A stretch of 64,000 bases of DNA from Nyssa sinensis (taxonomy: Eukaryota > Streptophyta > Magnoliopsida > Cornales > Nyssaceae). The position numbers and the translations under genes are program-made. The notes below the pieces were generated by a model that was given only the letters and a program-made list of their open reading frames with translations, did not search any database and was not told the DNA's origin. Below, piece by piece: positions 1 through 10,500 of the stretch. The stretch covers positions 23,634,307 to 23,698,306 of the forward strand of contig CM018035.1 in the NCBI GenBank assembly GCA_008638375.1, given 5' to 3'. Numbering within the stretch: position 1 is the first letter of the stretch; each line of letters starts with the position of its first letter.

Positions 1-1380
1 CTTCTGCAGCACCAGCCCTAGGAGAATCAGAACAACCCCCCAGTAATGGGCCGAGATCATCCTACCCATGTAGGCCCTGAAGTTTCAAGGCCTGACTCGC
101 AGCAACCTATCTTGCCAAGGGGATCAATAAGAGCTGAGGAAGTTGTTGAATCAATGGACCGCACTGTTTTTATGAGGGGTGCTCAGAACCCCCCAGAACA
201 AGACGAATTGGCCAGGCTGCTCGGCAGGTTTGCCACCCCATTCACTAATGCTATCATGACTGAGGAGAGACCTAAGAAATTTGTTGTCCCAAAATTCACT
301 CCTTATGATGGGACAAGGGATCCAGGGGACCATCTCTCCCATTACTAGCACACCATGGCCCTACACGGCGTTTCTGACGCCTTTTTATGCCGAACATTCG
401 TAACCAGCCTCAATGGAACTGCTCTGAAGTGGTTCCATCACCTCCCGCCGAACTCAGTTACTAGTTTCTATGAGCTCAGCAAAAGATTCCTAGACAGATT
501 CATAACCAATAGGAGATTGAGGAAGGGTCCTAAATTCTTGTTGAACATAAAACAAACAAAGGAAGAGTCCCTCCGAGGGTATATTGCATGTTTCAACGCT
601 GAACTTACTAAGGTTATGGACTGCAACCCCAGTTTCCTTGTAGCTGCTTTGGCTTCTGGTCTTGCACAAGGAGGCTTTAGAGACTCCTTGACCAAAAATC
701 CCCCAGCGAACAGGGCAGCACTCATGGACCGAGCAAGGAAATACATTAACTTGGAGGAAGTCAAAGACACTTCTAGGAAGATTAAGGAACAAGCCCAGAA
801 AGACGATCAAAAGAAAGACAATCAGAAGAAGGACGACCAAAGGAAGGACCCTAGCTCGGTGAGGAAGAGAGCTAGAAGCCCAGAGAAAAGGGGAGTATCC
901 CGAGCTTCCTATAATTCTGGGCTAAGAGAGTTCAATAATTTTACTCCTCTAAACACTTCTCCATACAACATACTAAAGCAAGTAAGATCTCGAGAGAACC
1001 TGAGGTGGCCAGAGCCTTTGAAAGGTGATCCCAGTTACCGAGACCAAACCAAATATTATGATTTTCACAAGGACCGTAGGCATACAACCAACACTAGTAA
1101 GGCTCTCAAACACGAGATTGAGCAGCTAATCAGGAGAGGACGACTACAGGAGTTCATCAAGCAGGACGGAGGGCAAAACCCCCGAGATGATCGACCCCAA
1201 CAGAGGAAGCCCGACCAGAGATAGGAACAAAGGGAAGGACGAAATGAACCCCCACGACAAAACAACCAAGTAATCTTTGTTTTGCATGCAGATTCCAGTA
1301 CAACTGGGACTTCCAACAGATCAAGGAAACGTTATGCTCGGGAAGCGAGGGCAACTCCCCACATCTTGCAGATTGCTAAC
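1..1380 (+). pseudogene. gag polyprotein remnant, Tat element copy 1
   Basis: The frame read from 46 onward carries a plant Ty3 gag capsid-like region: the KFVVPKFTPYDGT segment near 275-315, then the FLCRTFVTSLNGTALKWF segment near 385-435. A Lys/Arg/Gln-rich stretch follows (about 780-880). The frame is cut by TAG at 346-348 and TAG at 1222-1224; copy 2 has CAG at both places. The zinc-knuckle region near 1055-1105 has lost two of its metal ligands (first Cys to Tyr, last Cys to Ser), whereas copy 2 keeps C-x2-H-x4-H-x4-C. An upstream TAG at 19 and a 1-bp insertion relative to copy 2 near 17-19 further disrupt the N-terminal part. Gag would build the virus-like particle; this copy cannot. 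Confidence 0.88.
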
Positions 1381-1900
1381 GTGGAGAAAAGATTAAGACC
1401 AGTGCCAAAAATCAAGTTCTCGAATCAAGACCTTGCAGGGGTACACTGTCCTCATAGTGATGCCCTGGTCATCTCCCTCAAAATTGCCAACTTCGAGATC
1501 CGAAGAGTCTTGGTAGATACTGGGAGTTCAACAAACGTTCTGTTTCACGAGCCTTTCAAGCAGATAAAGCTCAACCCCAATGACATCAAGCCCACTGGCA
1601 TAATTATGGCAGGTTTCGATGGAAATCTCACACTCCATTAGGAAGTATTAATCTTACCACAACTACAAGAGAAGGGAAAGGGCAAAAAACCATAGTAACA
1701 GAGTACCTGGTTCTGAATGCCAAATCCCCCGACAATGTCATGATAAGGAGACCTTGGCTGCACGAGATGGGAGCAGTCACCTCGACCCTCCATCAATGCC
1801 TAAAGTACGTCCACGATCAAACCGTCTATTTTATTAGAGGATGCCAGCCAACCTCTAGAGAGTGTCATGCTCTTGCACTCAAGGCCAAGGCCCCCAAATA
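1381..1900 (+). pseudogene. retroelement aspartic protease remnant, copy 1
   Basis: The active-site triad Asp-Thr-Gly lies at 1516-1524 in the context LVDTGSSTNVLF, typical of pepsin-like retroelement proteases that mature the polyprotein. The frame stays open from the second gag stop to 1641. A missing A near 1628 (copy 2 has one more) then shifts the frame. The C-terminal part continues in the third frame through the PDNVMIRRPWLHEMGA stretch (about 1729-1776). A TAG at about 1897-1899 ends it, and that stop is also present in copy 2. Confidence 0.85.
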
Positions 1901-1989
1901 GCAATTACTGCATACTCATGAACGTGGGAATCCAGTCCACTCTCACTATGACGAGGCAGAAGACTATCCTTCCAGGATTGACGAACCAT

Positions 1990-3056
1990 TAAGCCCTAGA
2001 GGAAGGGACAGTAGGGCTAAGCCCATAGGGGAACCCATTAAGGTCCTGGTCAGCTCGGAAGAGCAGGGACACTACTTGCAAATAGGCCCCGACCTGACGC
2101 TTGCCGAGCAGGATGAGTTGATCAAATTCTTGAAGAAAAACCTCTTTGTGTTTGCCTGGGAAACAAGAGATATGGAAGGAATAGATCCGGACCTCATCAC
2201 TCACAAACTGATGGTAGATCTAGACCATCCACTAGTGAGACAGAAGAGAAGGCCACTCGCTCTAGAGCGGCACCAGATCATCAACGATGAGGTTCAGAGG
2301 CTGTTCGACACCAACATGATACGAGAGGTATTTTATCCTGATTGGCTAGCTAACACTGTTCTGGTAAAAAAAAATGGCAAGTGGAGATTCTGCGTCGACT
2401 ATACAGACCTCAACAAGGCATGCCCCAAAGATAGCTTTCCTTTTCCGAGGATAGATCAGTTAGTCGATGCTACCGCAGGGCACGAACTTATGAGCTTCAT
2501 GGATGCCTATTCGGGATACAATCAAATACAAATGCACCCTCCTGATCAGGAGAAAACATCATTCATAACCGAACGAGGTCTCTATTGCTATAGAGTGATG
2601 CCGTTCGGATTCAAAAATGCTGGGGCCACATACCAGCGTCTAGTTAATAAGATGTTCAGTCTCTTGATCGGCAGTACCATGGAAGTCTATATTGATGATA
2701 TGCTGGTCAAAAGCCTACAGAAAAGCAGCCACCTACAGCACTTGGCCCAAACGTTCGACATCCTGAGGCAGTACAAGATGAAGCTCAATCCCTCGAAATG
2801 CACCTTTGGGGTAACAAAGGGCAAATTCTTGGGATACATAGTCTCTCAGAAAGGTATAAAGGCGGACCCCACCCAAATTGGGGCCCTGATCAGACTAAAG
2901 TCACCAAGGACCAGGAAAGACATCCAGGCTCTAAATGGCAGAATAGCAGCTCTGAGCAGATTCATTTCCAAATCTACTGATCGTTGCCTACCATTCTTCA
3001 AAGCTCTGAAAGGTAACAAAGTTTTACAATGGACTGACGAATGTGAAAAATCCTTT
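1990..3056 (+). pseudogene. reverse transcriptase domain, Tat element copy 1
   Basis: This is a Ty3-type reverse transcriptase that copies element RNA into DNA. It is open from 2076 to 3056 (327 residues). Visible motifs are FCVDYTDLNKACPKDSFPFP, MDAYSGYNQI (first catalytic Asp codon at 2502-2504), MPFGFKNAGATYQRL, and YIDD at 2688-2699 with both catalytic Asp residues, followed by the LNPSKCTFG and FLGYIVS segments of the thumb side. All catalytic residues look intact. The frame ends at a TAG (3057-3059) where copy 2 has CAG. This is the best preserved domain of copy 1. Confidence 0.93.
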
Positions 3057-3059
3057 TAG

Positions 3060-3530
3060 GAACTAAAGGAGTACCTAGCTTCACCTGAGCTCTTGACAAA
3101 ACCGATCCAAGGGGAAAAGCTACTTCTCTACCTTACAGTCTCCGAAAATGCCGTCAATTCTGTACTGGTCAGGCAAGACAAGGGCGTGCAAAGGCCCATA
3201 TTTTATGTCAGCAGAGCACTATTAGACACAGAGAAGAGGTACCCCGAGATTAAGAAACTAGCCCTTGCACTTATAGTATCTGCACGAAAGCTCAGACCCT
3301 ACTTTCAAGCTCATCCCATAGAAATTCCAACTGCCTATCCTTTAAAGTCAGTACTGAGGAAGCCAGAGGTATCAGGACGGCTAGTCAAATGGTCAGTGGA
3401 ACTGGGGGAGTTCGACATATCCTATGTTCCACGGATCTCAATAAAAGGCCAAGCCTTGGCTGACTTCGTTGCTGAGTTCACCCCAGCACTACTGGACAGA
3501 GCACAACTTTGTGAAAATCTGGGGACATGG
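3060..3530 (+). pseudogene. RNase H domain (Ty3 type), copy 1
   Basis: This continues the reverse transcriptase frame after the 3057 stop. The segments LLYLTVSENAVNSVLVRQD, QRPIFYVSRALLDTEKRYPEI, LALALIVSARKLRPYF and the WSVELGEFDISYVPR tail match the connection/RNase H region of plant Ty3/gypsy pol. It would remove the RNA strand during reverse transcription. The leading Asp position reads YLTVSE and not YxDAS, a substitution common in Tat elements, whose activity is thought to come from the second RNase H. It ends at TAG 3531-3533; copy 2 has CAG. Confidence 0.85.
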
Positions 3531-3533
3531 TAG

Positions 3534-3905
3534 CTATACACGGATGGGTCATCTACCGACCGAGGTGCTGGTGTTGGACTGGTATTGCAGTCTCCAGATG
3601 GGCTCATAACCGAAAGGGCGGTTAGCCTAGGTTTCAGAGCCTCCAACAATGAAGCAGAATATGAGGCCCTTATCTTAGGGATCAAGCTAGCACAAGAATG
3701 CGAGGCTCAGAGCCTCGAAGTATTTTCTGACTCCCAACTAGTGGTCAGCCAAGTTTAGGGAGAGTTTGCTATCAAAGATGAAAGAATGTTTCGGTATTTA
3801 GAACTGGTCAACCTGTTGAAATGCTCCTTCCGTGCATTCTCAATCTAAAAAATAGAAAGAGGTCAGAACTGCAGAGCTGATGCCTTGGCAAACATGGCAT
3901 CCCAT
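3534..3905 (+). pseudogene. second, archaeal-type RNase H (aRNH), copy 1
   Basis: The sequence starts LYTDGSSTDRGAGVGLVL directly after the stop at 3531. It continues with NNEAEYEAL (catalytic Glu), FSDSQLVVSQV (catalytic Asp) and RADALA (fourth Asp). This is the D-E-D-D pattern of a cellular/archaeal-type RNase H, acquired secondarily by the Tat lineage and placed between the gypsy RNase H and integrase. All four acidic residues are visible here. Stops lie at 3756-3758 (TAG; copy 2 has CAG) and 3847-3849 (TAA, shared with copy 2). Confidence 0.85.
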
Positions 3906-5240
3906 ATGAAGTCAGAAGTGAACTCAACACTAAGAATCTCCCACCAACCAAGGCCTAGCATCGAAGAAATCCAAGTCGCCCAAATTACAGAACAGCCTCA
4001 GAACTGGATGACTCCTATCCTGCAGTACTTAGAAGAAGGGCTCCTCCTAGAAGACAAGAATAAAGCAAAAAGAATCTGCATCAGAGCAGCTCGGTACCTT
4101 GTCATGAACGGAAGGCTCTATCGAAGGTCTTATTCTCAGCCATTGTTAAAATGCCTAGCTCCAGAAGAGTCTGAGTATGTTCTGGAAGAAATTCATAAAG
4201 GAATATGCGAAAATCATAATGGAGGCAGAACCATAGCACACCGAGCTCTAACATAAGGCTACGACTGGCCTGGAATGCTAAGGGAAGCAAAAGAATATGC
4301 TCAAAAATGTGACAAATGCCAAAGGTTCGCCCTTACCAACATCAGCTCCGTCATGAACTCATCCATATCACAAGCCCATGGCCCTTTGCACAATGGGGAA
4401 TGGACATCATAGGCCCATTGCCAAAAGCCACGCCGAACCAGAGATATCTATTGGTAGCTATCGATTACTTCTCCAAATGGGCGGAAGCAGAGCCACTAAC
4501 ACGCATTACAGAGAAGGAAGTCAAAAGTTTCACTTGGAAAAACATAGTCTGCAGGTTCAGTATACCTCACGTGATCGTCTCAGACAACGGCATGCAATTT
4601 GCTGGTAAGACATTCAAAAAGTTCTGCCAAGACCTGAATATCAATCAACACTTCTCCTCACCTAATCATCCTCAAGCCAATGGGCAGGCAAAGGTCACTA
4701 ACCGAATAATCCTTGATGCTCTTAAGAAGAGGCTAGAAGGAGCTAAGGAAAAGTGGGTTGAAAAACTCCCTGGAGCACTCTGGGCCTACAGAATAACCTG
4801 GAGAACTCCAACATCAGAAACTCCCTTTTCACTCACCTACGGCACTGAGGCAGTGATCCCTGTTGAGATCGGCAAGCCTACCCTAAGGACTGAAGCTTTC
4901 AACGAAGAGACCAATGACCAACAACTCGCAGAAAACTTGGACTTGCTCGAAGAGAGAAGGGAGCAAGTCGTGGTCAGGATGGAAGCATGTCAGCACAAGA
5001 TGGTTAGCCACTCAAAACTAAGGGCTTAAGCCTGCCAACTTCCAAGTTGGAGACCTCGTCTTGAGAAGAGTGTTTCAAAACACCAAGGATCCCACCATGG
5101 GAAAGTTGTCACCCAACTGGGAGGGCCCCTATAGAATCACCAAAATAGTGAGACCGACCACTTATTGGTTAGAGAACATGGATGGGAAACCTGTTCCCAG
5201 ACCTTGGAATATGGAACACTTATGAAAGTATTATCAATAA
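3906..5240 (+). pseudogene. integrase, copy 1 (catalytic Glu replaced by Lys)
   Basis: The N-terminal zinc-binding part reads EIHKGICENHNGGRTIAHRA and ends in CDKC near 4309-4320. A TAA at 4254-4256 stands where copy 2 has CAA. The frame changes between CDKC and the core, a disruption shared with copy 2. The core (4316-5029) holds MDIIGPLPKA, AIDYFSKWAEAE (first Asp), VSDNG (second Asp) and HPQANGQAKVTNR. The Lys codon at 4691-4693 replaces the catalytic Glu kept in copy 2. An extra A near 5022 shifts the frame before the C-terminal GPY-type region (NWEGPYRITK). The last codons carry TGA near 5222 where copy 2 has CGG. Integrase inserts the cDNA into the genome; this copy could not. Confidence 0.9.
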
Positions 5241-5280
5241 AGAAATTTCTCATTTCAAATATTCCATGAAGTGTTCTCAT

Positions 5281-5788
5281 CTTAATGTACAGAACTCATG
5301 TCTAGTCCATCTTAATGTACAGACCTTAAGTCTGGTCCATCTTAATGTACAGACCTGGTGTCTGGTCCATCTTAATGTACAGACCTCGTGTCTGGTCCAT
5401 CTTAATGTACAGACCTTGTGTCTAGTCCATCTTAATGTACAGACCTTAAGTCTGGTCCATCTTAATGCACAGACCTTGTGTCTGGTCCATCTTAATGTAC
5501 AGACCTAGTGTCTAGTCCATCTTAATGTACAGACCTTAAGTCTGGTCCATCTTAATGTACAGACCTTGAGTCTGGTCCATCTTAATGTACAGACCTTAAG
5601 CCTGGTCCATCCTAATGAACAGATCTCGTGTCTGGTGCATCTTAATGTACAGACCTCATGTCTGGTCCATCTTAATGTACAGACCTCATGTCTGGTCCAT
5701 CTTAATGTACAGACCTCATGTCTGGTCCATTCAAATGTACAGACCTCACGTCTGGTCCATCTAAATGCACCGAACTCCATGTCTGGTC
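5281..5788 (+). repeat. 30-bp tandem array in the 3' untranslated region of copy 1 (about 17 units)
   Basis: Uninterrupted 30-bp units have the consensus core TCTGGTCCATCTTAATGTAC followed by AGACC and a variable 5-base segment. In most units CAGAC and GTCTG flank a 5-nt spacer that varies (TTAAG-, TCGTG-, TTGTG-, TCATG-type), so each unit can form a short hairpin. There are no unique spacers. Because 30 is a multiple of 3, spurious open frames run through it. It sits between the end of pol and the 3' LTR; the mirror copy is at 6775-7200. Confidence 0.95.
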
Positions 5789-6180
5789 CATATCACTAAA
5801 GTTACATGGTTATTCAAACCAGCAGTCATGATTCTAACTGCTCAACTTCTTACCAATGAGCTCTAGAAAAGGGTATTAACCATCAAGAATCTTTCTCAGT
5901 TTAATACAAGACTTTCTATTCGGCAATTAAGCTCTGAGTAATGAAATCCTATATTGACTATCGTCCTTAATACTCGGTGCAAGTTCAAGATTCAAAACCC
6001 TTAATTTCAAGGGTCTGGATTAATTACTTATTTTCCCACCTTTAATCCTCAAAATTTATTCAAGATTATTACAAGTCATTTAGCTCGGAAGGCAGCCCAC
6101 CATCTGTGGCCGATCAAGGAATGACACTTAGCTTCTAAGCAGGTTTGCTTGCTTCAATTTCAAGCTCGAAGGGTCAAGGC
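5789..6180 (+). other. 3' untranslated tail of Tat copy 1
   Basis: This non-coding sequence between the 30-bp array and the LTR scrap is closely matched, in reverse complement, by 6382-6774. It forms the inner part of the long inverted repeat. No open frame of note is seen. Confidence 0.8.
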
Positions 6181-6381
6181 TCTGGGTTGGCTCCTGCATC
6201 TGTGGCCGATCAACGCATCGATATTCAGAGCTCATCACTGCCTTAATATATGCCGAGCAGAGAATAAGGAAACAGTCTTTTACAAGGTGATGCTGCACTT
6301 TTTGGCCCACGTATGCTCCGAGCTCGGCTCCCTGAGGAACACTCAAAAAGAAGATTAGAGGACCACCGGGTTGGCTCTGGC
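6181..6381. other. Junction of the two inverted elements, built of LTR fragments
   Basis: Positions about 6203-6287 match the reverse complement of about 13322-13409, which is the middle of the copy 2 LTR, and so lie in copy 1 orientation. Positions 6288-6375 match 13008-13095 in the same orientation, the terminal end of the LTR belonging to copy 2. The junction reads ACAAGG then TGATGCTGC. Most of both 3' LTRs and both polypurine tracts are missing, so the two tails were joined with loss of several hundred bases on each side. Confidence 0.75.
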
Positions 6382-6774
6382 AATATCCTTGACCCTTCAA
6401 GCTTGAAATTGAAGCAAGCAAACCTGCCTAGAAGCTAAATGTCATTCCTTGATCGGCCACAAATGGTGGGCTGCCTTCCGAGCTAAATGACTTGTAATAA
6501 TCTTGAACAAATTTTGAGAATTAAAACTAGGAAAATAAGTAATTAATCCAAACCCTTGAAATTGAGGGTTTTGAATCTTGAACTTGCACCGAGTATTAAG
6601 GACAGTAGTTAATATAGGATTTCACCACTCAAAGCTTAATTGCCGAACAGAAAGTCTTGTATTAAACTGAGAAAGATTCTTGATGGTTAATACCCTTTTC
6701 TAGAGCTCATTGGTAAGAAGTTGAGCAATTAGAATCACGACTGCTGGTTTGAATAACCATGTAACTTTAGTGAT

Positions 6775-7200
6775 ATGGACCTGGACATGGATTTCAGTGC
6801 ATTTAGATGGACCAGACGTGAGGTCTATACATTTAAATGGACCAGACATGAGGTCTGTACATTAAGATGGATCAGACATGAGGTCTGTACATTAAGATGG
6901 ACCAAACACGAGGTCTGTTTATTAGGATGGACCAAGCTTAAGGTCTGTACATTAAGATGGACCAGACTCAAGGTCTGTACATTAAGATGGACCAGACTTA
7001 GGGTCTGTACATTAAGATGGACTAGACACAAGGTCTGTACATTAAGATGGACCAGACACGAGGCCTGTGCATTAAGATGGACCAGACTTAAGGTTTTTAC
7101 ATTAAGATGGACCAGACACGAGGTCTGTGCATTAAGATGGACTAGACTCAAGGTCTGTACATTAAGATGGACCAGACACGAATTCTGTACATTAAGATGA
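6775..7200 (-). repeat. 30-bp tandem array in the 3' untranslated region of copy 2 (about 14 units)
   Basis: This is the reverse-complement counterpart of 5281-5788. On the + strand the units read GGACCAGAC, a variable block, GGTCTGTACATTAAGAT. Unit number differs from copy 1 (about 14 against 17), so the array expanded or contracted after the copies separated. Confidence 0.94.
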
Positions 7201-7236
7201 GAACACTTCATGGAATATTTGAAATGAAAAATTTCT

Positions 7237-8589
7237 TTATTGATAATACTTCCGTAAGTGTTCCATATTCCAAGGTCTGGGAATAGGTTTCCCATCCATG
7301 TTCTCTAACCAATAAGTGGTCGGTCTCACTGTTTTGGTGATTCTATAGAGGCCCTCCCAGTTGGGTGACAACTTTCCCATGGTGGGATCCTTGGTGTTCT
7401 GAAACAGTCTTCTCAAGACAAGGTCTCCAACTTGGAAGCTGGCAGGCTTAAGCCCTAGTTTTGAGCGGCTAACCATCTTGTGCTGATATGCTTCCATCCT
7501 GACCACGGCTTGCTCCCTTCTCTCTTCGAGCAAGTCCAAGTTTTCTACGAGTTGTTGGTCATTGGTCTCTTCGTTGAAAGCTTCAGTCCTTAGGGTAGGC
7601 ATGCCGATCTCAACAGGGATCACTGCTTCGGTGTCCTAGGCGAGTGAAAAGGGAGTTTCCGATGTTGGAGTTCTCCTAGTTGTTCTGTAGGCCCAGAGTG
7701 CTCTAGGGAGTTCTTCAACCCACTTTCCTTTAGCTCCTTCTAGCCTCTTCTTAAGAGCATCAAGGATTGTTCGGTTAGTGACCTCTGTCTGCCCATTGGC
7801 TTGAGGATGACCAGGTGAGGAGAAGTGTTTATTGATATTCAAGTCTTGGCAGAACTTTTTGAATGTCTTACCAAAAAATTACGTGCCGTTGTCTGAGACG
7901 ATCACGCGAGGTATGCCGAACCTCCAGACTATGTTTTTCCAAGTGAAACTTTTGACTTCCTTCTTTGTAATGTGTGTTAGTGGCTCTGCTTCCACCCATT
8001 TTGAGAAGTAATCGATAGCTACCAATAGATATCTCCGGTTCGGCGTGGCTTTTGGCAATGGGCCTATGATGTCCATTCCCCATTATGCAAAAGGCCATGG
8101 GCTTGTGATAGGGATGAGTTCATGATGGGGCTGATGTTGGTAAGGGCTAACCTTTGGCATTTGTCACATTTTTGAGCATATTCTTTTGCTTCCCTTAGCT
8201 TTCCAGGCCAGTAGTAGCCTTGTGTTAGAGCTCGGTGTGCTATGGTTCTGCCTCCGTTATGATTTATGCATATTCCTTCATGAATTTCTGCCAGAACGTA
8301 CTGAGACTCTTCTGGAGCCAGGCATTTTAACAATGGCTGAGAATAAGACCTTCGGTAGAGCCTTTCGTTCATGACAAGGTACCTAGCTGCTCTGATGCGG
8401 ATTCTTTTTGCTTTATTCTTGTCTTCTAGGAAGAGCCCTTCTTCAAAGTACTGCAGGATAGGAGTCATCCAGTTCTGAGGTTGTTCTGTAATTTGGGCGA
8501 CCTAGATTTCTGCGATGCTAGGCCTTGGCTGGTGGGAGATTCTTAATGTTGAGTTCATTTCTGACTTCATATGGAATGCCATGTTTGCC
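7237..8589 (-). pseudogene. integrase, copy 2
   Basis: Read right to left: the zinc-binding part (EIHEGICINHNGGRTIAHRA, then CDKC near 8160), the core with MDIIGPLPKA, AIDYFSKW and VSDNG, then HPQANGQTEVTNR with the catalytic Glu kept, and the C-terminal NWEGLYRITK with Pro to Leu in the GPY motif. Stops are TAG 8502-8504, TAA 7879-7881 (copy 1 has CAA), and TAG 7636-7638 from TAC, the only clear stop that is a transversion. The frame break between CDKC and the core is shared with copy 1. The last open piece (7623-7237) is 128 residues. Confidence 0.88.
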
Positions 8590-8955
8590 AAGGCATCAGC
8601 TCTGTAGTTCTAACCTCTTTTTATTTTTTAGATTGAGAATGCTCGGAAGGAGCGTTTCAATAGGTTGACCAATTTTGAATACCGAAACATTCTTTCATCT
8701 TTGATAGCAAACTCTCCCTGAACTTGGCTGACCACTAGTTGGGAGTTAGAAAATACTTCGAGGCTCTGAGCCTCGCATTCTTGTGCTAGCTTCATCCCTA
8801 AAATAAGGGCTTCATATTCTGCTTCATTGTTGGAGGCTCTGAACCCTAGGCTAACCGCCATTTCTGTTATGAGCCCATCTGGAGACTGCAATACTAGTCC
8901 AACACCAGCACCTCGGTCGGTAGATGACCCGTCCGTGTATAGCTGCCATTTCCTT
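8590..8955 (-). pseudogene. second, archaeal-type RNase H, copy 2 (Asp to Asn in active site)
   Basis: It carries LYTDGSSTDRGAGVGLVL, NNEAEYEAL and FSNSQLVVSQV. The third acidic residue, Asp in copy 1 (FSDSQ), is Asn here, a G-to-A change that would remove activity. It shares the TAA at about 8629-8631 with copy 1 and has an extra TAG at 8610-8612 where copy 1 has CAG. Most of it lies in the longest open frame of the window (9824-8628). Confidence 0.85.
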
Positions 8956-9430
8956 AGATTTTCACAAAGTTGTGCTCTGTCCAGTAGTGCTAGGGTGAAC
9001 TCGGCAACGAAGTCAACCAAGGCTTGCCCTTTTATTGAGATCCGTGGAACATAGGATATGTCGAACTCCCCTAGTTCCAGTGACCATTTGACTAGCCGTC
9101 CTGATACCTTTGGCTTCCTCAGTACTGACTTTAAAAGATAAGCAGTTGGAATTTCTATGGGATGAGCTTGAAAGTAGGGTCTAAGCTTCCGCTCAGATAC
9201 TATAAGTGCAAGGGCCAGTTTCTCAATCTCGGGGTACCTCTTCTCTGTGTCTAATAGTGCTCTGCTGACATAAAATATGGGCCTCTGCACGCCCCTGTCT
9301 CGCCTGACTAGTACAGAACTGACGGCGTTTTCGGAGACTACAAGGTAGAGAAGTAGCTTTTCCCCTTGGATCGGTTTTGTCAAGAGCTCAGGTGAAGCTA
9401 GGTACTCCTTTAGTTCCTGAAAGGATTTTT
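8956..9430 (-). pseudogene. RNase H domain (Ty3 type), copy 2
   Basis: This is part of a 398-residue open frame (9824-8628) that also covers the end of the RT and most of the second RNase H. Segments such as LLYLVVSENAVSSVLVRRD, IFYVSRALLDTEKRYPEIEK and ELGEFDISYVPRISIKGQA match copy 1. No stop occurs inside, unlike copy 1, where both boundaries carry TAG. Confidence 0.85.
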
Positions 9431-10500
9431 CACATTCGTCAATCCATTGTAAAGCTTTGTTACCTTTCAGAGCTTTGAAGAATGGTAGGCAACGATCAGT
9501 AGATTTGGAGATGAATCTGCTCAGAGCTGCTATTCTGCCATTCAGAGCCTGGATGTCTTTCCTGGTCCTTGGTGACTCTAGTCTGATCAGGGCCCCAATT
9601 TGGGTGGGGTCCGCCTCTATACCTCTCTGAGAGACTATGTATCCCAAGAATTTGCCCTTTGTTATCCCAAATGTACATTTCGAGGGCTTGAGCTTCATCT
9701 TGTACTGCCTCAGGATGTCGAACGTTTGAGCCAGGTGTTGTAGGTGGCTACTCTTCCGTAGGCTTTTGACTAGCATATCATCAATATAGACTTCCATGGT
9801 ACTGCCCATCAAGGGACTGAACATCTTATTAACCAGACGCTGGTACTATGGCCCCAGCATTTTTCAATCTGAACAGCATTACTCTATAACAATAAAGACC
9901 TCGTTTGGTTATGAATGATGTTTTCTCCTGATCAGGAGGGTGCATTTGTATTTGATTGTATCCCGAATAGGCATCCATGAAGCTCATAAGTTCGTGCCCT
10001 ACGGATAGCATCGACTAACTAATCTATCCTTGGAAGAGGGAAGCTATCTTTGGGGCATCCCTTATTGAGGTCTGTATAGTCGACGCAGACTCTCCACTTG
10101 CCATTTTTCTTTTTAACCAGAACAGTGTTAGCTAGCCAAACAGGATAAAATACCTCTCGTATCATGTTGGTGTCGAGCAGCCTCTAAACCTCATCGTTGA
10201 TGATCTGGTGCCACTATGGATCGAGTGGCTTTCGCTTCTGTCTCACTAGGTGGATGGTTTGGATCTACCATCAGTTTGTGAAGTGATGAGGTCCGGATCT
10301 ATTCCTTCCATATCCCTTGTTTCCCAAGCAAACACGGAGATGTTTTTCTTCAAGAATTTGATCAACTCATCCTGCTCGGCAAGCCGTCAAGTCAGGGCCT
10401 ATCTGCCGATAGTGTCCCTGCTCTTCCGAGCTGACCAGGACCTTAATGGGTTCCCCTATGGGCTTAGCCCTACTGTCCCTTCCTCTAGGGCTTAATGGTT
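9431..10500 (-). pseudogene. reverse transcriptase, copy 2
   Basis: The YIDD catalytic motif is at 9777-9788 and MDAYSGYNQI is near 9960-9990. It is broken by a 1-bp insertion near 9845-9850 (in the GATYQRL region), another near 10005, a TAG at 10019-10021 (copy 1 CAG) and a TAG at 10184-10186 (copy 1 CAG). The part downstream of 9824 is intact and continuous with the RNase H. Confidence 0.88.

Larger units (their letters stand above)
1..6287 (+). mobile_element. Ty3/gypsy Tat-lineage LTR retrotransposon, copy 1 (5' truncated by window edge)
   Basis: A degenerate gag-pol runs left to right in the order gag, aspartic protease, reverse transcriptase, RNase H, second RNase H, integrase. A non-coding tail follows with a 30-bp tandem array and a scrap of 3' LTR. 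A second RNase H with a YTDGSS start between the ordinary RNase H and integrase is the known hallmark of the plant Tat lineage. The 5' LTR and the N-terminus of gag lie outside the window. The element is broken by at least seven in-frame stops and several 1-bp frameshifts, so it is non-functional. It is inverted relative to copy 2 at 6288-13624. Confidence 0.92.

Noticed and set aside
5281..5788. CRISPR-like look of the 30-bp repeats
   Set aside because: Units are directly contiguous with no unique spacers, and the context is a plant retrotransposon.
5182..5799. Open frames encoding 10-residue repeats (VHLNVQT-type) on both strands of the 30-bp arrays
   Set aside because: They exist in several frames because the repeat length is a multiple of three; the array sits in the non-coding tail of a retroelement.
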